A DNA stretch of 64,000 bases, from contig NC_088777.1 of the NCBI RefSeq assembly GCF_954871325.1, forward strand, positions 30,109,366 through 30,173,365, read 5' to 3'. The notes beneath the pieces were generated by a model. That model saw nothing but the letters and a program-made list of their open reading frames with translations. It did no database searches and had not been told where the DNA came from. Made by a program: the position numbers and the translations under genes. This stretch comes from Gordionus sp. m RMFG-2023. Lineage: Eukaryota > Nematomorpha > Gordioida > Chordodea > Parachordodidae. Positions 1 to 11,869 of this stretch are shown here, one piece after another (within the stretch, counting starts at the first letter, position 1; each line of letters starts with the position of its first letter).

Positions 1-1494
1 ATAAACCACATTAACTCACCCTCAATGGATCACTTAATGATATATCAACTTTAATTGAAACTAAATTACAAATACATATTAACCTTAATTAATAATAAAT
101 GATCCCACACATGTCCATCCCTTTAAAAACCCAAAATGCATATTTATATAATACACACTTTATTACAAAAGTCTATTTCCATATATATTTTCCACAAATA
201 TTTAAATATTTAGCAATCCTTTCTGTCCTGCTGATCATGAGGTCTTTTATATTCCTATGACGGAATACCTATAACACCATTCAATGAGTTTTAAGGCATA
301 CCAAATAATAAGATCATTTGGATGTACAATATACATCTAGACATATAATATACCAAATATTACTGTCTTAAATTTCTTATCTTATTTTCATATTCCTGCC
401 TAATACTCATTACATACTTTCTATCTTACACCCTTTTAAGTTAAATATTTAATATGAAATTACAGGAACCCTTAAACTCACCTCTTAATCTCACCTTTTC
501 CTCTGTATAGTTTCTAGTACTGGTGTTGTGGTTTCCCGGTAAAATTCAAAATTACATGAAAAAAATGGTTCTTACCTTTTTATAACAAATAACTCTTGAA
601 TTTCCATATTCTGTACATGCATCACTTTCTTATCGCCTACGTTGCATTGTGGCCGCATTAATATCTAAGTCAATCCTGAGGTCATCGTGCACCAATAAAA
701 CAAATCAACAAAACAAGCCATATTTATTCAACATATCCAACTTTATTCATAATTATTTTTATCTATACATTAAAAAAGAATATATAAATATTATAAATCA
801 TATTTATCCCGCTTCACATGTTCTTCACTCCAGGTCCATTCCTCATTTCTCCCAGCTGACATCACTCCAATTAATCCAAAATTTTCACTCCAAAATAGCT
901 AACAAAGGAATCCAAGCCAAACATTTGATGATCACGTTTTCCCCCTATCCACCAGGAAAACTTAATTCCCCTGTCAGAAAATAACTGACATTTGATGTAT
1001 TAAATTAAATTTATTTCTTCTTTTTTTCAACAGCTACAACAATTATGCCATGAGAAGAAAAATTGGAAAGAAGTTTAATTCCTGAATTTTCTAGAAGAAA
1101 GTGGAATATTGGTCGAGTTCAACAGTTTTAAAGAGACCTCAAGATACGGGTTCCATATATCGAAAAACTATCAAGTAATAGGCTACAACCTTTTGAATCT
1201 TACAAACTTGAAAAAAAAATTGGTAAAATATGGCCCTTAATATCAAATTGGTGTTTATTGTCAGGTTCATGCAAGAAAAAATAAGGATAGATTAATTATA
1301 AAAATTTTTATTATTTTAATAATTTTACGGATCTCAAAATATGCTTTGTTTCCATTATAATTTATAATTACGAAAAAAATTTAAAAAAAAGGCGAGCGTC
1401 AGGCTATAGATCAATATATTGGGAACACGTTTAGCCTATTTTTAAATAAATTAAAATAAATGAGAATCTTAAGTTATTTTTTGTCCAATATTAG
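1..1494. other. AT-rich DNA, no recognisable gene
   Basis: No conserved domain or element end was recognised here. A 111-codon open frame at 649-984 (+) is rich in Ile, Asn, His and Tyr, as expected from translated AT-rich DNA. It has no recognisable motif and no clear splice sites, so I do not call it a gene. Confidence 0.5.
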
Positions 1495-2326
1495 TATTTC
1501 AAATTTTTTAAAAAACGATTTAATCTAATTATTAAAAAAAATTGAGTATACGAAACTTCATAAATAGCAAGTGACGTGTTTTAGAGTTACAAAAATTTAA
1601 AAACGCTACGTTAAATAAATATAGAAACTTCAATTAGGCTGGTTTTCTCGTTTTTTGATAAAGGTCTCAACTTGCTAAATGAGTTACAATATAATTAGTT
1701 AGTTTAAAGAATTTCTTTAGAAAAATAGAGATCGGGAAAAATATTATCAGCTAGGAATTTCCAAAAGGTGACAAATTTATTGTTCCCAATATATTTAAAA
1801 TATAAAAACATAATAAAGATGAACTATTTATTAAGTAAGTGGATGAGTAGTAAAGAATTTTAATACTTTATATTAATTATATCGATCATTTGTCAAATAT
1901 AAATCAGTATTGCATACGTGATAATTAATTTATGATATTACATTCGTGATAATTAATTTATGATATTATATTCGTGATAATGAATTCGCTGTATTGCATT
2001 CGCCATAATACATTCGCTATAATGCATTCACGAAAATGCATTCGCGATAATCTTTAATACATTCACTATGATGCATTCGCGATAATGCATTCGCGGTCAT
2101 ACATTCGCTGTAATGCATTCGCGATAATTTTTTTGCGATAATGCATTCGCGATAATTTTTTTGCGATAATGCATTCGCGATACTGTTTTCGCTATGATGC
2201 ATTCGCGATAATGCATTCGCGATAATGCATTCGCGGTAATGCATTCGCTATAATATCTTTTCGCGGTAATCAACATTCGCGGTAATGCATTCGCGATAAT
2301 GCATTTTGCGGTATTGACGTGATACG
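1495..2326 (+). mobile_element. Non-autonomous element capped by minisatellite array, copy 1
   Basis: The stretch shares dispersed blocks, in the same order and orientation, with 43405-43985: an AGTGACGTGTTTTAGAG block, a later AAATAAATATAGA block and a CAAATATAAATCA block just before the array. Both copies then run into a 14-bp TTCGC-type array and stop at the same boundary motif, TATTGACGTGATACG, followed by unrelated sequence. That is the signature of a dispersed repeat with a fixed 3' end. No protein is encoded. This copy carries extra sequence around 1690-1880 that the second copy lacks. The left limit is approximate; I saw no terminal inverted repeat or target duplication. Superfamily unknown. 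Confidence 0.6.
1973..2312 (+). repeat. 14-bp minisatellite array (TTCGC orientation)
   Basis: Units of 14 bp such as GCATTCGCGATAAT are repeated with substitutions about 24 times. The TTCGC core is the most conserved part and the spacer varies. The core often forms the palindrome TCGCGA, giving a high CpG density against an AT-rich background. A 75-codon open frame on the minus strand (2017-2244) is only a translation of the repeat. The same repeat occurs at 28390-28862, 40296-40655, 40712-41058 and 43654-43972. Confidence 0.9.
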
Positions 2327-2789
2327 TAAATTAATATACTTTAATATGTTTAACAAAATTTGTGTTAAGCCATTTATCATTTTTTTGTTTATACAGGTTT
2401 TACATCTAGCCTGTACGTTGTCTTTTTTAACTTTTATTTTTAAAAAATTTCCAAATAAAATTTTAAGATTTGGATTTGATTCGCGGGAACTTATTTCCAT
2501 AATTTAAATTTTACTACCATGAGTGTTAATCATTACAAATTAAAAAAATCTTATATAAAATTGGAATGATATTCATCGAGTTACATTTATATATAAAATA
2601 TAATCTTTATTTCGTTTTGGTGTTGTTATTTTTTTTATCTATCTACCTTAATATGAGTTGTAAATTTTCCAGCTAATTTTGATTGTCATTAAATTTAAAA
2701 TATGGTGAAAAAAAAATAAAGAAATTAATACAAAATTCTCGAAGAAAATAAGATATATACTGTTATATGTAAAATTTTAAACGTGAATA

Positions 2790-2986
2790 TTTAAAAGAAT
2801 CTGTATCTGTATCTTTTGTCAAGAAAATAAAAATAAAAATGAAAAAGATACAAGATTCTTTTCAGAATAAAAGATCTTAGATACAGATACTAGTATCTTA
2901 TTAAAAATGTCAAAAATATACTGAGTACAAGATACAAAAGGATCTTGTATCTTAGATACAAGTATTCGCGGTACTGCTCAACTCTG
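2790..2986 (-). mobile_element. Solo degraded hAT terminus
   Basis: The segment has several GTATCTTGTATCT-like subterminal motifs in both orientations. It ends GTATTCGCGGTACTGCTCAACTCTG-like, which matches, inverted, the left terminus of the hAT at 45014 (CAGGGTTGGGCAGTATCGCG). It is therefore a decayed end of the same family without its other end. No coding sequence remains. Confidence 0.6.
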
Positions 2987-5145
2987 CATGTTGTATATAT
3001 TTTACCTTTACATCATTTAATAAAAGGTATTACATTCATTTTTGTAAATAATTAAAACATAATTTGATAGAAGGCTAAGCAATTAAAAGTCTAACAAGAA
3101 ATATAATATTTACATCTTACTTTAAAACAAGCTAAGATATTCCTTTATATGCAAGTAGACCCTGCTAAATGATGAATAAATCAAATGACTGGATAGTAGA
3201 TAATCCAATTTTACTCACTGAGAAATGTTTTTAATTATTTGAAAACTTTTAATATTTAATTTATGAATTACAAAATTAAAATTTCACATCTTAAAGATTC
3301 TGTCTTTCAAGTTAGTATATAAATACTGGATAAAAATGTAATATCCTTTCATAGCTTTTTTTGTTAGGTAAATAATCAATTTGGGTATCTCTTCTTAACA
3401 TTCACGTAATCACTTTCTGCATTATCATGCCCTTCTAAAAATTAATTAATTTTATTTATAATAAAAAAATTTCCAAGATCGACACTTCCTCTTTCATTGC
3501 TATTGTGTGAATTAATATTTTATCTTTTTCTAAATCTTTGCAGCTTCCTAGAATTATAAAAATTGTAGATATTTATAAAATTTTGGAAATTCCTCATCAA
3601 ATATTTTGATGTAAACTCTATCTTTTTCTAGCATGACAAGCTCATTTAGGCTGCAATTTGTGCTACGTATCTTTGAAAGCATAATTAATAATGATGCCTC
3701 TGTTTTCGGGAGGTTAATTTTGCTGATTTTCTTAGATACTAGTGATTTATTTGTAATGCAATGTGATAATTTTGATTCTTTTCTATAAATTAAATTTTCT
3801 AATAACAATTTAAGCATAAAATAATAATTACGTGATAATTAATGGCCTAGCCCTATTATTTTGTACATACACAAATATTTACAATAGAGCAACGCTTGGT
3901 TCTCCTGAATAAAAAAAACACATCAGATTAGGTATCAAGAATTTAAAGGATTGATGTGAATTCAAACATAATATTTAATTATTTAATGCTACTAATTCAA
4001 AAATCATCTCTTGGCAATTATCCGATAAAAATAATGTTGTTAACATATAAGTGGAACTTTACATTTTTCGCCATTTAACCGATTTGTATTTAAAAATATA
4101 TTTTAACATTATGCCGTAGATTTTAACAAAATGACGGTTTGTTTTCGCATTTAAAATATTTGCACTTAAGCGATATGCAATTAAGCGAATTTGACTGTAT
4201 ATCGTTCGGTAATCTTGAAACGAGTAAGCTAGCTTTATTAGCGACAGTTATTTGGATCCCCTTAAAAATATTTTCGACTTTATATATGAAAACCTCAAAA
4301 TTACATGATTTGGGAAAATAAACGATATATTATTAATAATAAGTTTTATTCTTTATTCATTTTTATTTATTACAAATATATAAACATAAATAATTTTAAA
4401 ATTTCGTGCGAAACGTTGAGGAGTAATAATAAATCAATCATCGTGACCGTTAGGACATAGTTGGTCATATACTAGTCGATAATAAATCATGTCTTCTTTT
4501 GTTTCAAAATAAAAAGGTTTGAAAATCATATTACGATGTCATATCTTAACATTTATATTTAATACAGTTGCCATTAAAAATTTAAGAACGTATTAAATAA
4601 TATAATGAATATTATAAAATATTGTATAATGTAGAATATATATGTTGGCATGCCTGATTTTTTTCGGCAATGTGTTATATTGGTAGGCGGGGTGAATTTA
4701 CATTGCTTGGTTAAATCAGGCAATGTGTTTTTTTTGTAATATTATTGTCGTAGAATTATAAAAAATTATAGATTATATTTTATTTTCGATTTTATTAATT
4801 AGTGGTATGTTATTTTGTTTATTTTTTTTTGTTATATCGATTTTTTTTATATAATTCTAGCTAGTTAATTAAATATTATTGTTTTTTTTGTAAAAGATTA
4901 TTATTATTATTGTTATTATAATTTCTGTAAAAAAAATAAAGACACTTTTTTAAATTTTCAATCTGGGAAGAAAAATTTTAATTTTGGAAATTTTTTTAGG
5001 CCAAGTAAAAAGATAATTAATTGATTCATTAACAGAAACTTGAAAGTGTAAAGATCAAGTAAAAAAAACAAATAATTTATTAATTCAAAGACAAACAACA
5101 AACTTGAAAGTGTGGTGGCCAAGGACAGTTGGACTTCAGATTTAA
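2987..5145. other. Non-coding AT-rich DNA with one unassigned ORF and a hairpin
   Basis: No gene was recognised. An 87-codon open frame at 3554-3817 (-) is Lys/Leu/Ser-rich, with some charged helix-like stretches, and matches no family I know; it could be an exon or chance. Near 4630-4725, GCCTGATTT and AAATCAGGC lie about 75 bp apart as an imperfect stem, possibly a small inverted-repeat element. The rest is A/T runs. Confidence 0.35.
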
Positions 5146-5149
5146 AAAG

Positions 5150-5390
5150 TGTTTGATAGAGATTTTAGATTACCCGTGTGTCGGATGTTTAAGGTATTTG
5201 ATAGAGATATTAGTTTACCCGTGTGTCGGACGTTTAAGGTATTTGGTAGAGATATTTGTTTACCCGTGTGTCAAACGTTTAAGTTAAAAAGTGTTTGATG
5301 GAGATATTAGGTTACCTGTGTGTCGGAAATTTAAAAAATGTTAGGAAAGATATTAAGTCACCCGTGGGTCGGACGTTTAAGTTAGAAGTC
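5150..5390 (+). repeat. 45-bp tandem repeat, about five units
   Basis: About five units of roughly 45 bp share a TAGAGATATTAG block, then TTACCCGTGTGTCGG, then CGTTTAAG. The units differ by scattered substitutions and by short inserts between the later copies. The array lies just upstream of the Ty3/gypsy fossil and is probably part of its leader or of a decayed terminal repeat. It has no coding potential. Confidence 0.8.
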
Positions 5391-5404
5391 TGAACTGCCA
5401 ACTT

Positions 5405-5645
5405 ATTTCACAAATATCTATTACACGGAAGTGCTGCCCAAATTTTTGCATATATAAACTAAACGAAACTAACCCAAATTTTTAATAAATAAGCCAGTTA
5501 CACTGAAGTGTTGCCCAAATTTTTGCATATATGCCAGTTATATGGAAATGCTGCCCAAATTTTATCAAATTTAAAATAGTTACAAAAAATTGTTTAAATT
5601 TGTGTTATTTTAACCTATTACACGGAAGTGCTGCCAAAATTTTGT
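5405..5645 (+). repeat. Repeated ACGGAAGTGCTGCC motif, four copies
   Basis: Four copies of a block resembling TTACACGGAAGTGCTGCCCA, followed by AAATTTTTGCATATA, occur at irregular 60-100 bp spacing. The second to fourth copies carry substitutions (ACTGAAGTGTTGCC, ATGGAAATGCTGCC) or small length changes. With the 45-bp repeat just upstream, this gives a repeat-rich leader before the Gag-like region of the Ty3/gypsy fossil. Confidence 0.75.
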
Positions 5646-6896
5646 TATATATAAATGAGATAAAGTTTAAAATTTGTTAAATTGGGAAATACAGTATATT
5701 ATTTTTGGAGGGTTGATTATATTAGTAATATGGATATCTAGTTTAGTTTGGGGCAAGAGAATGAAGAGAAGTCGCAGCATAAGAATAAAAGGAGAAACTT
5801 TGGCCATTGAGGGACATAATGGGGAGGAGGATATGAAGGGTAAAACCTAGTTACCGGTTCAAGAGTTAATTAATAGGTGGATGGATAGTGATATAAGCAG
5901 AAATGTATATGGTTGTGATAAACAAAATTTCGATAATAATCTTGTGTTGAGACCGTATAGAGAGCCAAGAGAGAATTCTCGGGGAAGATTGAGTTGTGTG
6001 GTAAACCAGGTCATATGCTCAGAGATTGCCATGAGGCAAAATGCTTTGGGTGTGGGAAGTTTGCACATATAGCTAATTATTTTATAAATAAGCAAGAGAG
6101 ATAGATGGCGGGTTGTATTCGGTTTGGGCATAAGAAGGAGGGGTGTAATACAAGCAATTACAACAACGAAAGTGGTTCTCCACAGAGAGGGGTGGGTCCG
6201 AATGCTACATATGTGAGGACGATTGAGCGAGAGAAAATGGAAGGGGTTCAATGTCAAAGAAACGGGGGAGAAAAATATGGAATTTTTTTGATGCCGAAAG
6301 AGTGGGCATGTGGCTAGGGACTGTGAGAAGTTGTGACTATATGATGGCGAAAAATCTGCAATACGGGGCGCGATGGTTGAAATAGACAAAGGAAGAGTTT
6401 TATCAGGGAAAAACAAATAAGGAGGGAGGCGCAAATATGCTACAAGAAGGGGTAATACATGATCTTTGTCCGAGAGTGATGATAAATTTAGGGGGAAGAA
6501 TGGTTCACATGTTGCAATTTTTGGATATAATGGATATCAGAGTATTTGGCCCGGTGAAATCATAGAGAATAAAGGGTTAAGAATAAGATAGTTCGATGGG
6601 ACCCTGTTGACAGCAATGGGTAGGGTGGAGATAGTAGAAACATTGGAGGAAAGGGTTGGAATATTAGATTTATGGGTTATTAATAGGAATATAGAAGCAG
6701 TGCTGGGATGGGACTGGATCACTAGAATTGGTCCATGGTATAGTTTTTTGGGAGTATTTCCATGGTGGGTTATATTTGTGCCAATAACGATTGAGGAATA
6801 TTCCGTTATGACCTTGAGAGAGAATGTGTTGCCGGGAATTGAGACCATAATGAGGAAACAAGAGAAAAAAGTACTAGGAACGAAATTAAGGGAAGT

Positions 6897-7163
6897 AATT
6901 CTAGGAGCGAAACAAGGCTAGATAATTCAAGGAGTGAAACAAGGAAGAACAATTCTAGGAGCGAAACAAGGAGCGATAATTCAAGGAGCGAAACAAGGGA
7001 AGATAATTCAAGGAGCGAAACCAGAAGCAATAATTCTACAAGCGAAATAAGGAGAATTAATTCAAGGAGAGAAATTATACGAAATAATTCTAGGAGCTGA
7101 ACAAGGGAAAATGATTTTAGGAGCGAAAGGAGGGGGAGTAACTCTAAGAGCGGGATGGAGAAA
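6897..7163 (+). repeat. 27-bp minisatellite inside the Ty3/gypsy fossil
   Basis: About ten units of 27 bp begin AATTCAAGGAGCGAAACAAG or AATTCTAGGAGCGAAACAAG and are followed by seven variable bases. The period is a multiple of three, so the array probably expanded while the region was coding, giving a repetitive hydrophilic linker between protease and reverse transcriptase. Units differ by a few substitutions each. Confidence 0.85.
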
Positions 7164-8740
7164 GGGAAGTTCAATAAAGATGGAAAAAAATAATTCCTGG
7201 GGTGAAATAAAGAAGAATAATTTAAGATAGAAAGTAGGTAAAAGTTACCTGGGGCATGTTGGACCTGTTAAAGAATGTCGTGATATCAAGAGGAGAGAGG
7301 AGGAAGGATAGACTAGAAAAAGGGAGGTAGAGCCGCATCAAGAAAATCAAGAAGTGATGAATGTCAAGACGCAAAGTAATCGGGAAGTAATAAATGCCAA
7401 GATACTGCCCATGGGAGAGAAGTCGATAAATAATGAAGAAGATGGAAGGAAATTGGGAATGACAAAAGTGCAAGAAGGAGTTCGGAGATTAGTGCAAAAT
7501 TATCAGGAAATTTTCAACGATGATTTGGGATGTCTCAGAGATTATGAAGTGGACATTAAATTAAAAGAGGTTGTGTTCCAAAGTTTTGTGAGTTACGACG
7601 GATACCGTTTGAATGGAGAAAGGAAGTGCAAATGGAGTTGGATCAATGGGTACAATGAGGCATTGTTTGTCCTGTAGAATATAGTGAGTGGGCAACTCCA
7701 CCTGTGCAGATTTTCGAGTCACGTTAAATCCGTGGGTTGTGAAGGTCTAATATCCATTACCAATATTAGAAGAAATACTGGCTAGTTTAAAGGGAAGCAT
7801 TTATTCTTCAAAGGTGGATTTCTCTAATGCATATTTGCAACTATGTGTAAAACCAGAGATAAAGAAATTATTAACTATTACTACGCCTAATAGACTGTTC
7901 GCATTCTGTAGATTACCATATGGACTTAGTGTCTCAGCTCTTATTTTTCAACGTAAAATGGGTGCTGTTTTGAAAAATTTAACTGGATAGATAAACAAGA
8001 GGAGTCCAAAGAATTGAAATGTAGAATAGGAAATAAACAGGTTTTGGTGTGTTTTAGTAATGAATTGGAAGTGATATTACGGTGGATGCATCTAATAAAG
8101 GTGTAGGATAAGCGTTGTTGCATTATATTGATGAAGTAGAGAGGCCTGTGTTATTTTTCTCAAATTTATGGCAGCATAGCTGGAAGCATTAGCCGTTTTT
8201 TTTGGATTAAAAAAGTGTCGTGAATATTTAATTGGACGCAGATTTGTTATTTACACGGGCTATAAGCCCATTGTACATCTTTTCAAAAAGGACAATAAGG
8301 AATTATTGCTATCACCCCGGTTACAAAGATGGTTATTGCTAGTGGGTAGTTTTGACGTTCAGATGAAATATCACCGAGGGGGAGAAAACTATTTACCGGA
8401 TGTTTTATCCAGATGTGGAGCTGGGGAAGATTTCGGGAAGAAAGAACAAGAGGAGCGGGAAGAAGAAAATGAGCAAGGACTGATTAGGAATATGGCTGGA
8501 ATATCTAGAGGCGGGCCAGTAACATGGGAAGAAATGAAAAGGGTAACTTTACAAGATCGAGAATTGAGACGAATCAAAGCGTGCCTAAGGGAAGGAATAA
8601 ATATATGAAAAAGGAGTTGGCAATAATAGATGAATGTTTGGTGCGAGAAAGTCGGAGTGTTATACCGTCCAAACTATATCTTAAAAAAACATTTATTCAT
8701 TATGATTATACTTTATTTACAAAATATAGTTCTTTTTAGA

Positions 8741-9434
8741 GTGTTGAATTGTTTGATATAGGTTCGGCTATGGTTTGAGAAAAAAAAATTAAATCAGGGA
8801 TTTAAACCTAAATCTTTAAACCGGCATTAACCGTTATTTTTTACCGAACCTAAACTTCAAGCAATGATACACAGCAGTTTACTAACTTTCGTTTATTGGT
8901 AATGGACAAATCAGGCCACGAATGGTTAGAAGCTTACCCAAGCATGTTAAATAAATATCTTTTGACAAATAGCGAATTTAGATATGCTTTGGCTATCAGG
9001 CTTAGCATAGATATATCTCTACCCTACAACTGTAAAGGATAAGGGGCAAGGGTTAATTCATAAGATAGACTTCCTCTCTATTGTCTCGTGAACCGATACA
9101 AATATGTAAGGCACGAAAGAATTAATAAAGTTCAAGATTCCCTATTCAAAACCGATGTTCCTTCACATCTTGAACCACAGGATACTTGTGTTATTAATAA
9201 CTGGAGGTGATATATTAATCCCCTGAGATATAGGGAAACACATGTATTGGGACTTCATGTGTATATACATTTTCGCCCCATCAAATAATAATTACAATCC
9301 ATAAGGTATAGCAAAAAAAAGGATGCCAAAAATATTTGCATCTAGTTATCAACAATATATTTATACTACTGTAATTTAACTAATTCCTCATTTGGGAAAG
9401 AGGCTATATCTCTAATTAAACTAATCAGCTTAAA
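8741..9434. other. Non-coding stretch after the Ty3/gypsy fossil
   Basis: No domain or element end was recognised. Base composition is slightly less AT-rich than the surroundings around 8880-9250, but all frames are closed. It may be the body of the hAT whose end lies at 9435-9475, or old host sequence. Confidence 0.35.
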
Positions 9435-9475
9435 ACATGCGGGAGTCTCCCGCGGATGAAGGAGAGGCAACCCTA
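9435..9475 (-). mobile_element. hAT terminus, inverted, same family as the 31255 element
   Basis: GCGGGAGTCTCCCGCGGATG followed by AAGGAGAGGCAACCCT is the reverse complement of a left end resembling that of the hAT at 31255 (AGGGTTGCCATGTCTCTCCC, then CAGCGGGACTCCCGC). Only this end is recognisable; the body would lie to the left of it. The repeated CTCCCGC words are characteristic subterminal motifs of the family. Confidence 0.65.
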
Positions 9476-9932
9476 CTTGCAATTTTAAAAATAGCGATAT
9501 TTTTAGTGTTATTATTTTTATTCGTTGAGCATCTATTAAAGGATAAACTAGTGTTCTATTAACTATTTTACTTTAATTGTATGATCAAGTATATATATAT
9601 ACCTTTTCAAAACTATCATAATAATATAAAACAACTAATTATAATAACGATTTACAAGGTTGCATATATAATTTAGATTCTATAAATTAACCAATTAAAT
9701 CAGACGTGTATTCAATCTAATACTTAAAGCAATAATAACAAAACAATAAATGCTTCATAAAAACATAACTAAAATATATACAAGAAAGGTGTTAAGGTAA
9801 CAAGAACATCTTTTTTTCGTATAGCTGCATATTTAAGAAGTTATTTTTGAAGATAGTATTAAAAAACGTAAATGTTGACCTATTTATTTCTTCTTATTTT
9901 TATAGTTAATTTTGTCCATGAAAGACAGCTAT
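9476..9932. other. AT-rich DNA, nothing recognised
   Basis: No open frame with recognisable content. The open frame beginning at 9872 runs into the LINE copy that starts at 9933 and is not an independent gene. Confidence 0.4.
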
Positions 9933-10603
9933 CTTTTTGCTTTTTCAATTTTCCAAGTATCGTCTGCTTATTTTTTCCCCATTTTTTTTCTATTTCAAAA
10001 TTCAAATTTATCTTACAATTTACTTTAAAATTTATATTATGTCAATTTTCAAAAATCTAACAATCTACTCCTACAACATTCCTGGCCTACTTTCAAAAAC
10101 AACTATACTTAGGAAACTCCTTGATCAATATGATATTAACATTATTTTAACACAAGAATCTCTTATTACCAATAATATTTAAAAAAAAAAAGAGAAAACA
10201 AAAAAAAAAAATAATTAAATTACAAAAACTAATTCTTCTTCCTCTTTACTCCTTAATCATCCCCCCCCCCTTTTTTCTAATACATATTCCTATCTTATTT
10301 TTTTTAATAAATAAACATTATTTACAATGTGGATCCTGGCTTATCCACGAGTGGTACCCGTCATCCCACTCAAATTAAACGGGACCCTGTCAGTAGGGTA
10401 AATTACTGTCAACTTTGTGGATCCTGGCTTATCCACGAGTGGTACCCGTCATCCTACTCAAATTAAACGGGACCCAGACAGTAGGGTAAATTTTCTGCCA
10501 AACGGTGAATGCAAATTCACTGCACTGGAGACGCCCTCTATGGGGTGGTGGAGTGCCCACTTAATGGGATGTCTCCCCAGTGTATAATATGATATGATGA
10601 TAT
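9933..10603 (+). mobile_element. Internally deleted LINE, copy A (5'-truncated)
   Basis: The copy begins inside the 5' leader and reaches the start of an APE-type endonuclease ORF at 10039: MSIFKNLTIYSYNIPGLLSK, then an ILTQES motif like the catalytic QE block of this nuclease family. After about 50 codons it jumps, at an A-rich junction, to the 3' UTR. The UTR has two near-identical 80-90 bp hairpin blocks (GTGGATCCTGGCTTATCCAC is a stem-loop; a CAGTAGGGTAAATT block follows) and ends in a short TATGA repeat tail. Nearly all of ORF2, including reverse transcriptase, is absent. Copy C shares the same junction, so this is a propagating non-autonomous derivative rather than an isolated deletion. 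Confidence 0.85.
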
Positions 10604-10913
10604 GCATATTTTCCATTTAATATATTATATCATTTCTATTGTGAATATTAGTTTTATGTAAATTATGATGTTAAATCGCCACCTCCGAGAAATAATAGAT
10701 TACCATATCTTTATTTGAACTCCCAGGTCTATTTATTTTTTATTTAATCTTTTATATTTTATAGATATCTACCAATTCTACAAATACTTCTATCACTCAC
10801 AATTTCATTTTCAAGCACACTATATTCCTTAAATATTTGCTTTGCGACTAAATGCATTTTTTTATGACATGATAAGCCTAACTCCTACTCTTCTGAATCA
10901 AAACTCTAGTAGA
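10604..10913. other. Spacer between LINE copies A and B
   Basis: AT-rich DNA with no open frame or element end. The word ATCATTTCTATTGT occurs here after copy A and again right after copy C, which may mark duplicated flanking DNA or chance. Confidence 0.4.
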
Positions 10914-11869
10914 TTCTTTCAAACGCATGGAAGATGTTTGGGAGAGTAATGAGACTCTTTTTTAATTGCTGATGATTATGCATAACCCATAATATATCTC
11001 TGTCAAGTTATTACTTTTATTCATTAAATTTTTTATTTTTTCTAGATTCAAAGCAATAAATTCTCTTCTTTATTTACTAATTTATCTCAATCAATTTATC
11101 ATAACCTAATTCTTTCTTATCTTCTCCAATTCTTTTCTTAAGCTATAAAGTTTATCAAGTACCATTATTATAAATTATTTATTTATCTTTTATCTCAATT
11201 ATTTATTTCCTTAACAATTTATTTTTTCTATATATATTAATCTTATTAACTTAATTTAAACAAAATAATATAAACCAATATTTAATATAATTACAATTTT
11301 TTCTTAAACAAAATTTAACTTTAATCCTCTCTTAAAACTCAATTTCATGGATATTTTCTTATTCATCATTTTTCTTGTCTGCTTTTTGCTTTTTCAATTT
11401 TCCAAGTATCGTCTGCTTATTTTTTTTCCCCATTTTTTTTCTATTTCAAAATTCAAATTTATCTTACAATATACTTTAAAAAAAAAGAGATAACAAAACA
11501 AAAAAAAATAAATAAATAAATTACAAATTACAAAAACTAATTCTTCTTCCTCTTTACTCCTTAATCACCCCCCCCCTCTCTTTTTTTCTAATACATATTC
11601 CTATCTTATCTTTTATAATAAATAAACATTATTTACAATGTAGATCCTGGCTTATCCACGAGTGGTACCCGTCATCCCACTCAAATTAAACGGGACCCTG
11701 ACAGTAGGGTAAATTACTGTCAACTTTTGTGGATCCTGACTTATCCACGAGTGGTATCCATCATCCCACTCAAATTAAACGGGCCCAGACAGTAGGGTAA
11801 ATTGGGTGGTTGAGTACCTACTTAATTGTGGGATGTCTCACCAGTGTATGATAGGATAGGATAGGATAC
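10914..11869 (+). mobile_element. Internally deleted LINE, copy B
   Basis: It starts with TTCTTTCAAACGCATGGAAG, the same 5' boundary as copy C at 12064, so both probably begin at the true 5' end. A pyrimidine-rich leader follows, with a short open frame from the ATG at 11347 that matches the one at 12498 in copy C. The deletion here is larger than in A and C and removes the endonuclease start codon as well. The 3' UTR keeps the paired hairpin blocks (11636-11800) but lacks part of the terminal segment. The tail is ATAGG-repeat rather than TATGA-repeat. No protein is encoded. Confidence 0.85.

Larger units (their letters stand above)
5150..8740 (+). mobile_element. Ty3/gypsy LTR-retrotransposon fossil (broken)
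   Basis: This is a decayed Ty3/gypsy element in plus orientation. Parts in order: a repeat-rich leader (5150-5700); a Gag nucleocapsid-like region with CCHC zinc-knuckle signatures around 5980-6340; an aspartic-protease-like region around 6590-6850; a 27-bp minisatellite (6897-7163); reverse-transcriptase remnants around 7480-7980; an RNase H region around 8080-8420 with the typical LSPRLQRW and LPDVLSR motifs; and the short linker that normally precedes integrase (to about 8690). No integrase core or paired LTRs were found. It is clearly broken, with on the order of ten or more interruptions, and is old. The base composition is purine-rich on the plus strand, unlike the flanks. Confidence 0.85.

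Noticed and set aside
2017-2244. 75-codon minus-strand ORF with repeated MHYREC / NALSRMH motifs
   Set aside because: It is a translation of the 14-bp minisatellite; the 14-codon periodicity follows from reading 42 bp (three units) per cycle.
1930-2326. CRISPR-like repeat-spacer look of the 14-bp arrays
   Set aside because: Units are too short and the spacers are not unique sequences of constant length; the genome is clearly eukaryotic.
5859-6434. 191-codon minus-strand ORF, the second longest open frame in the window
   Set aside because: It is antisense to the Gag-like zinc-knuckle region of the Ty3/gypsy fossil and has no recognisable domain.
6806-7174. 122-codon minus-strand ORF rich in LLELS repeats
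   Set aside because: Antisense translation of the 27-bp minisatellite of the Ty3/gypsy fossil; not a leucine-rich-repeat protein.
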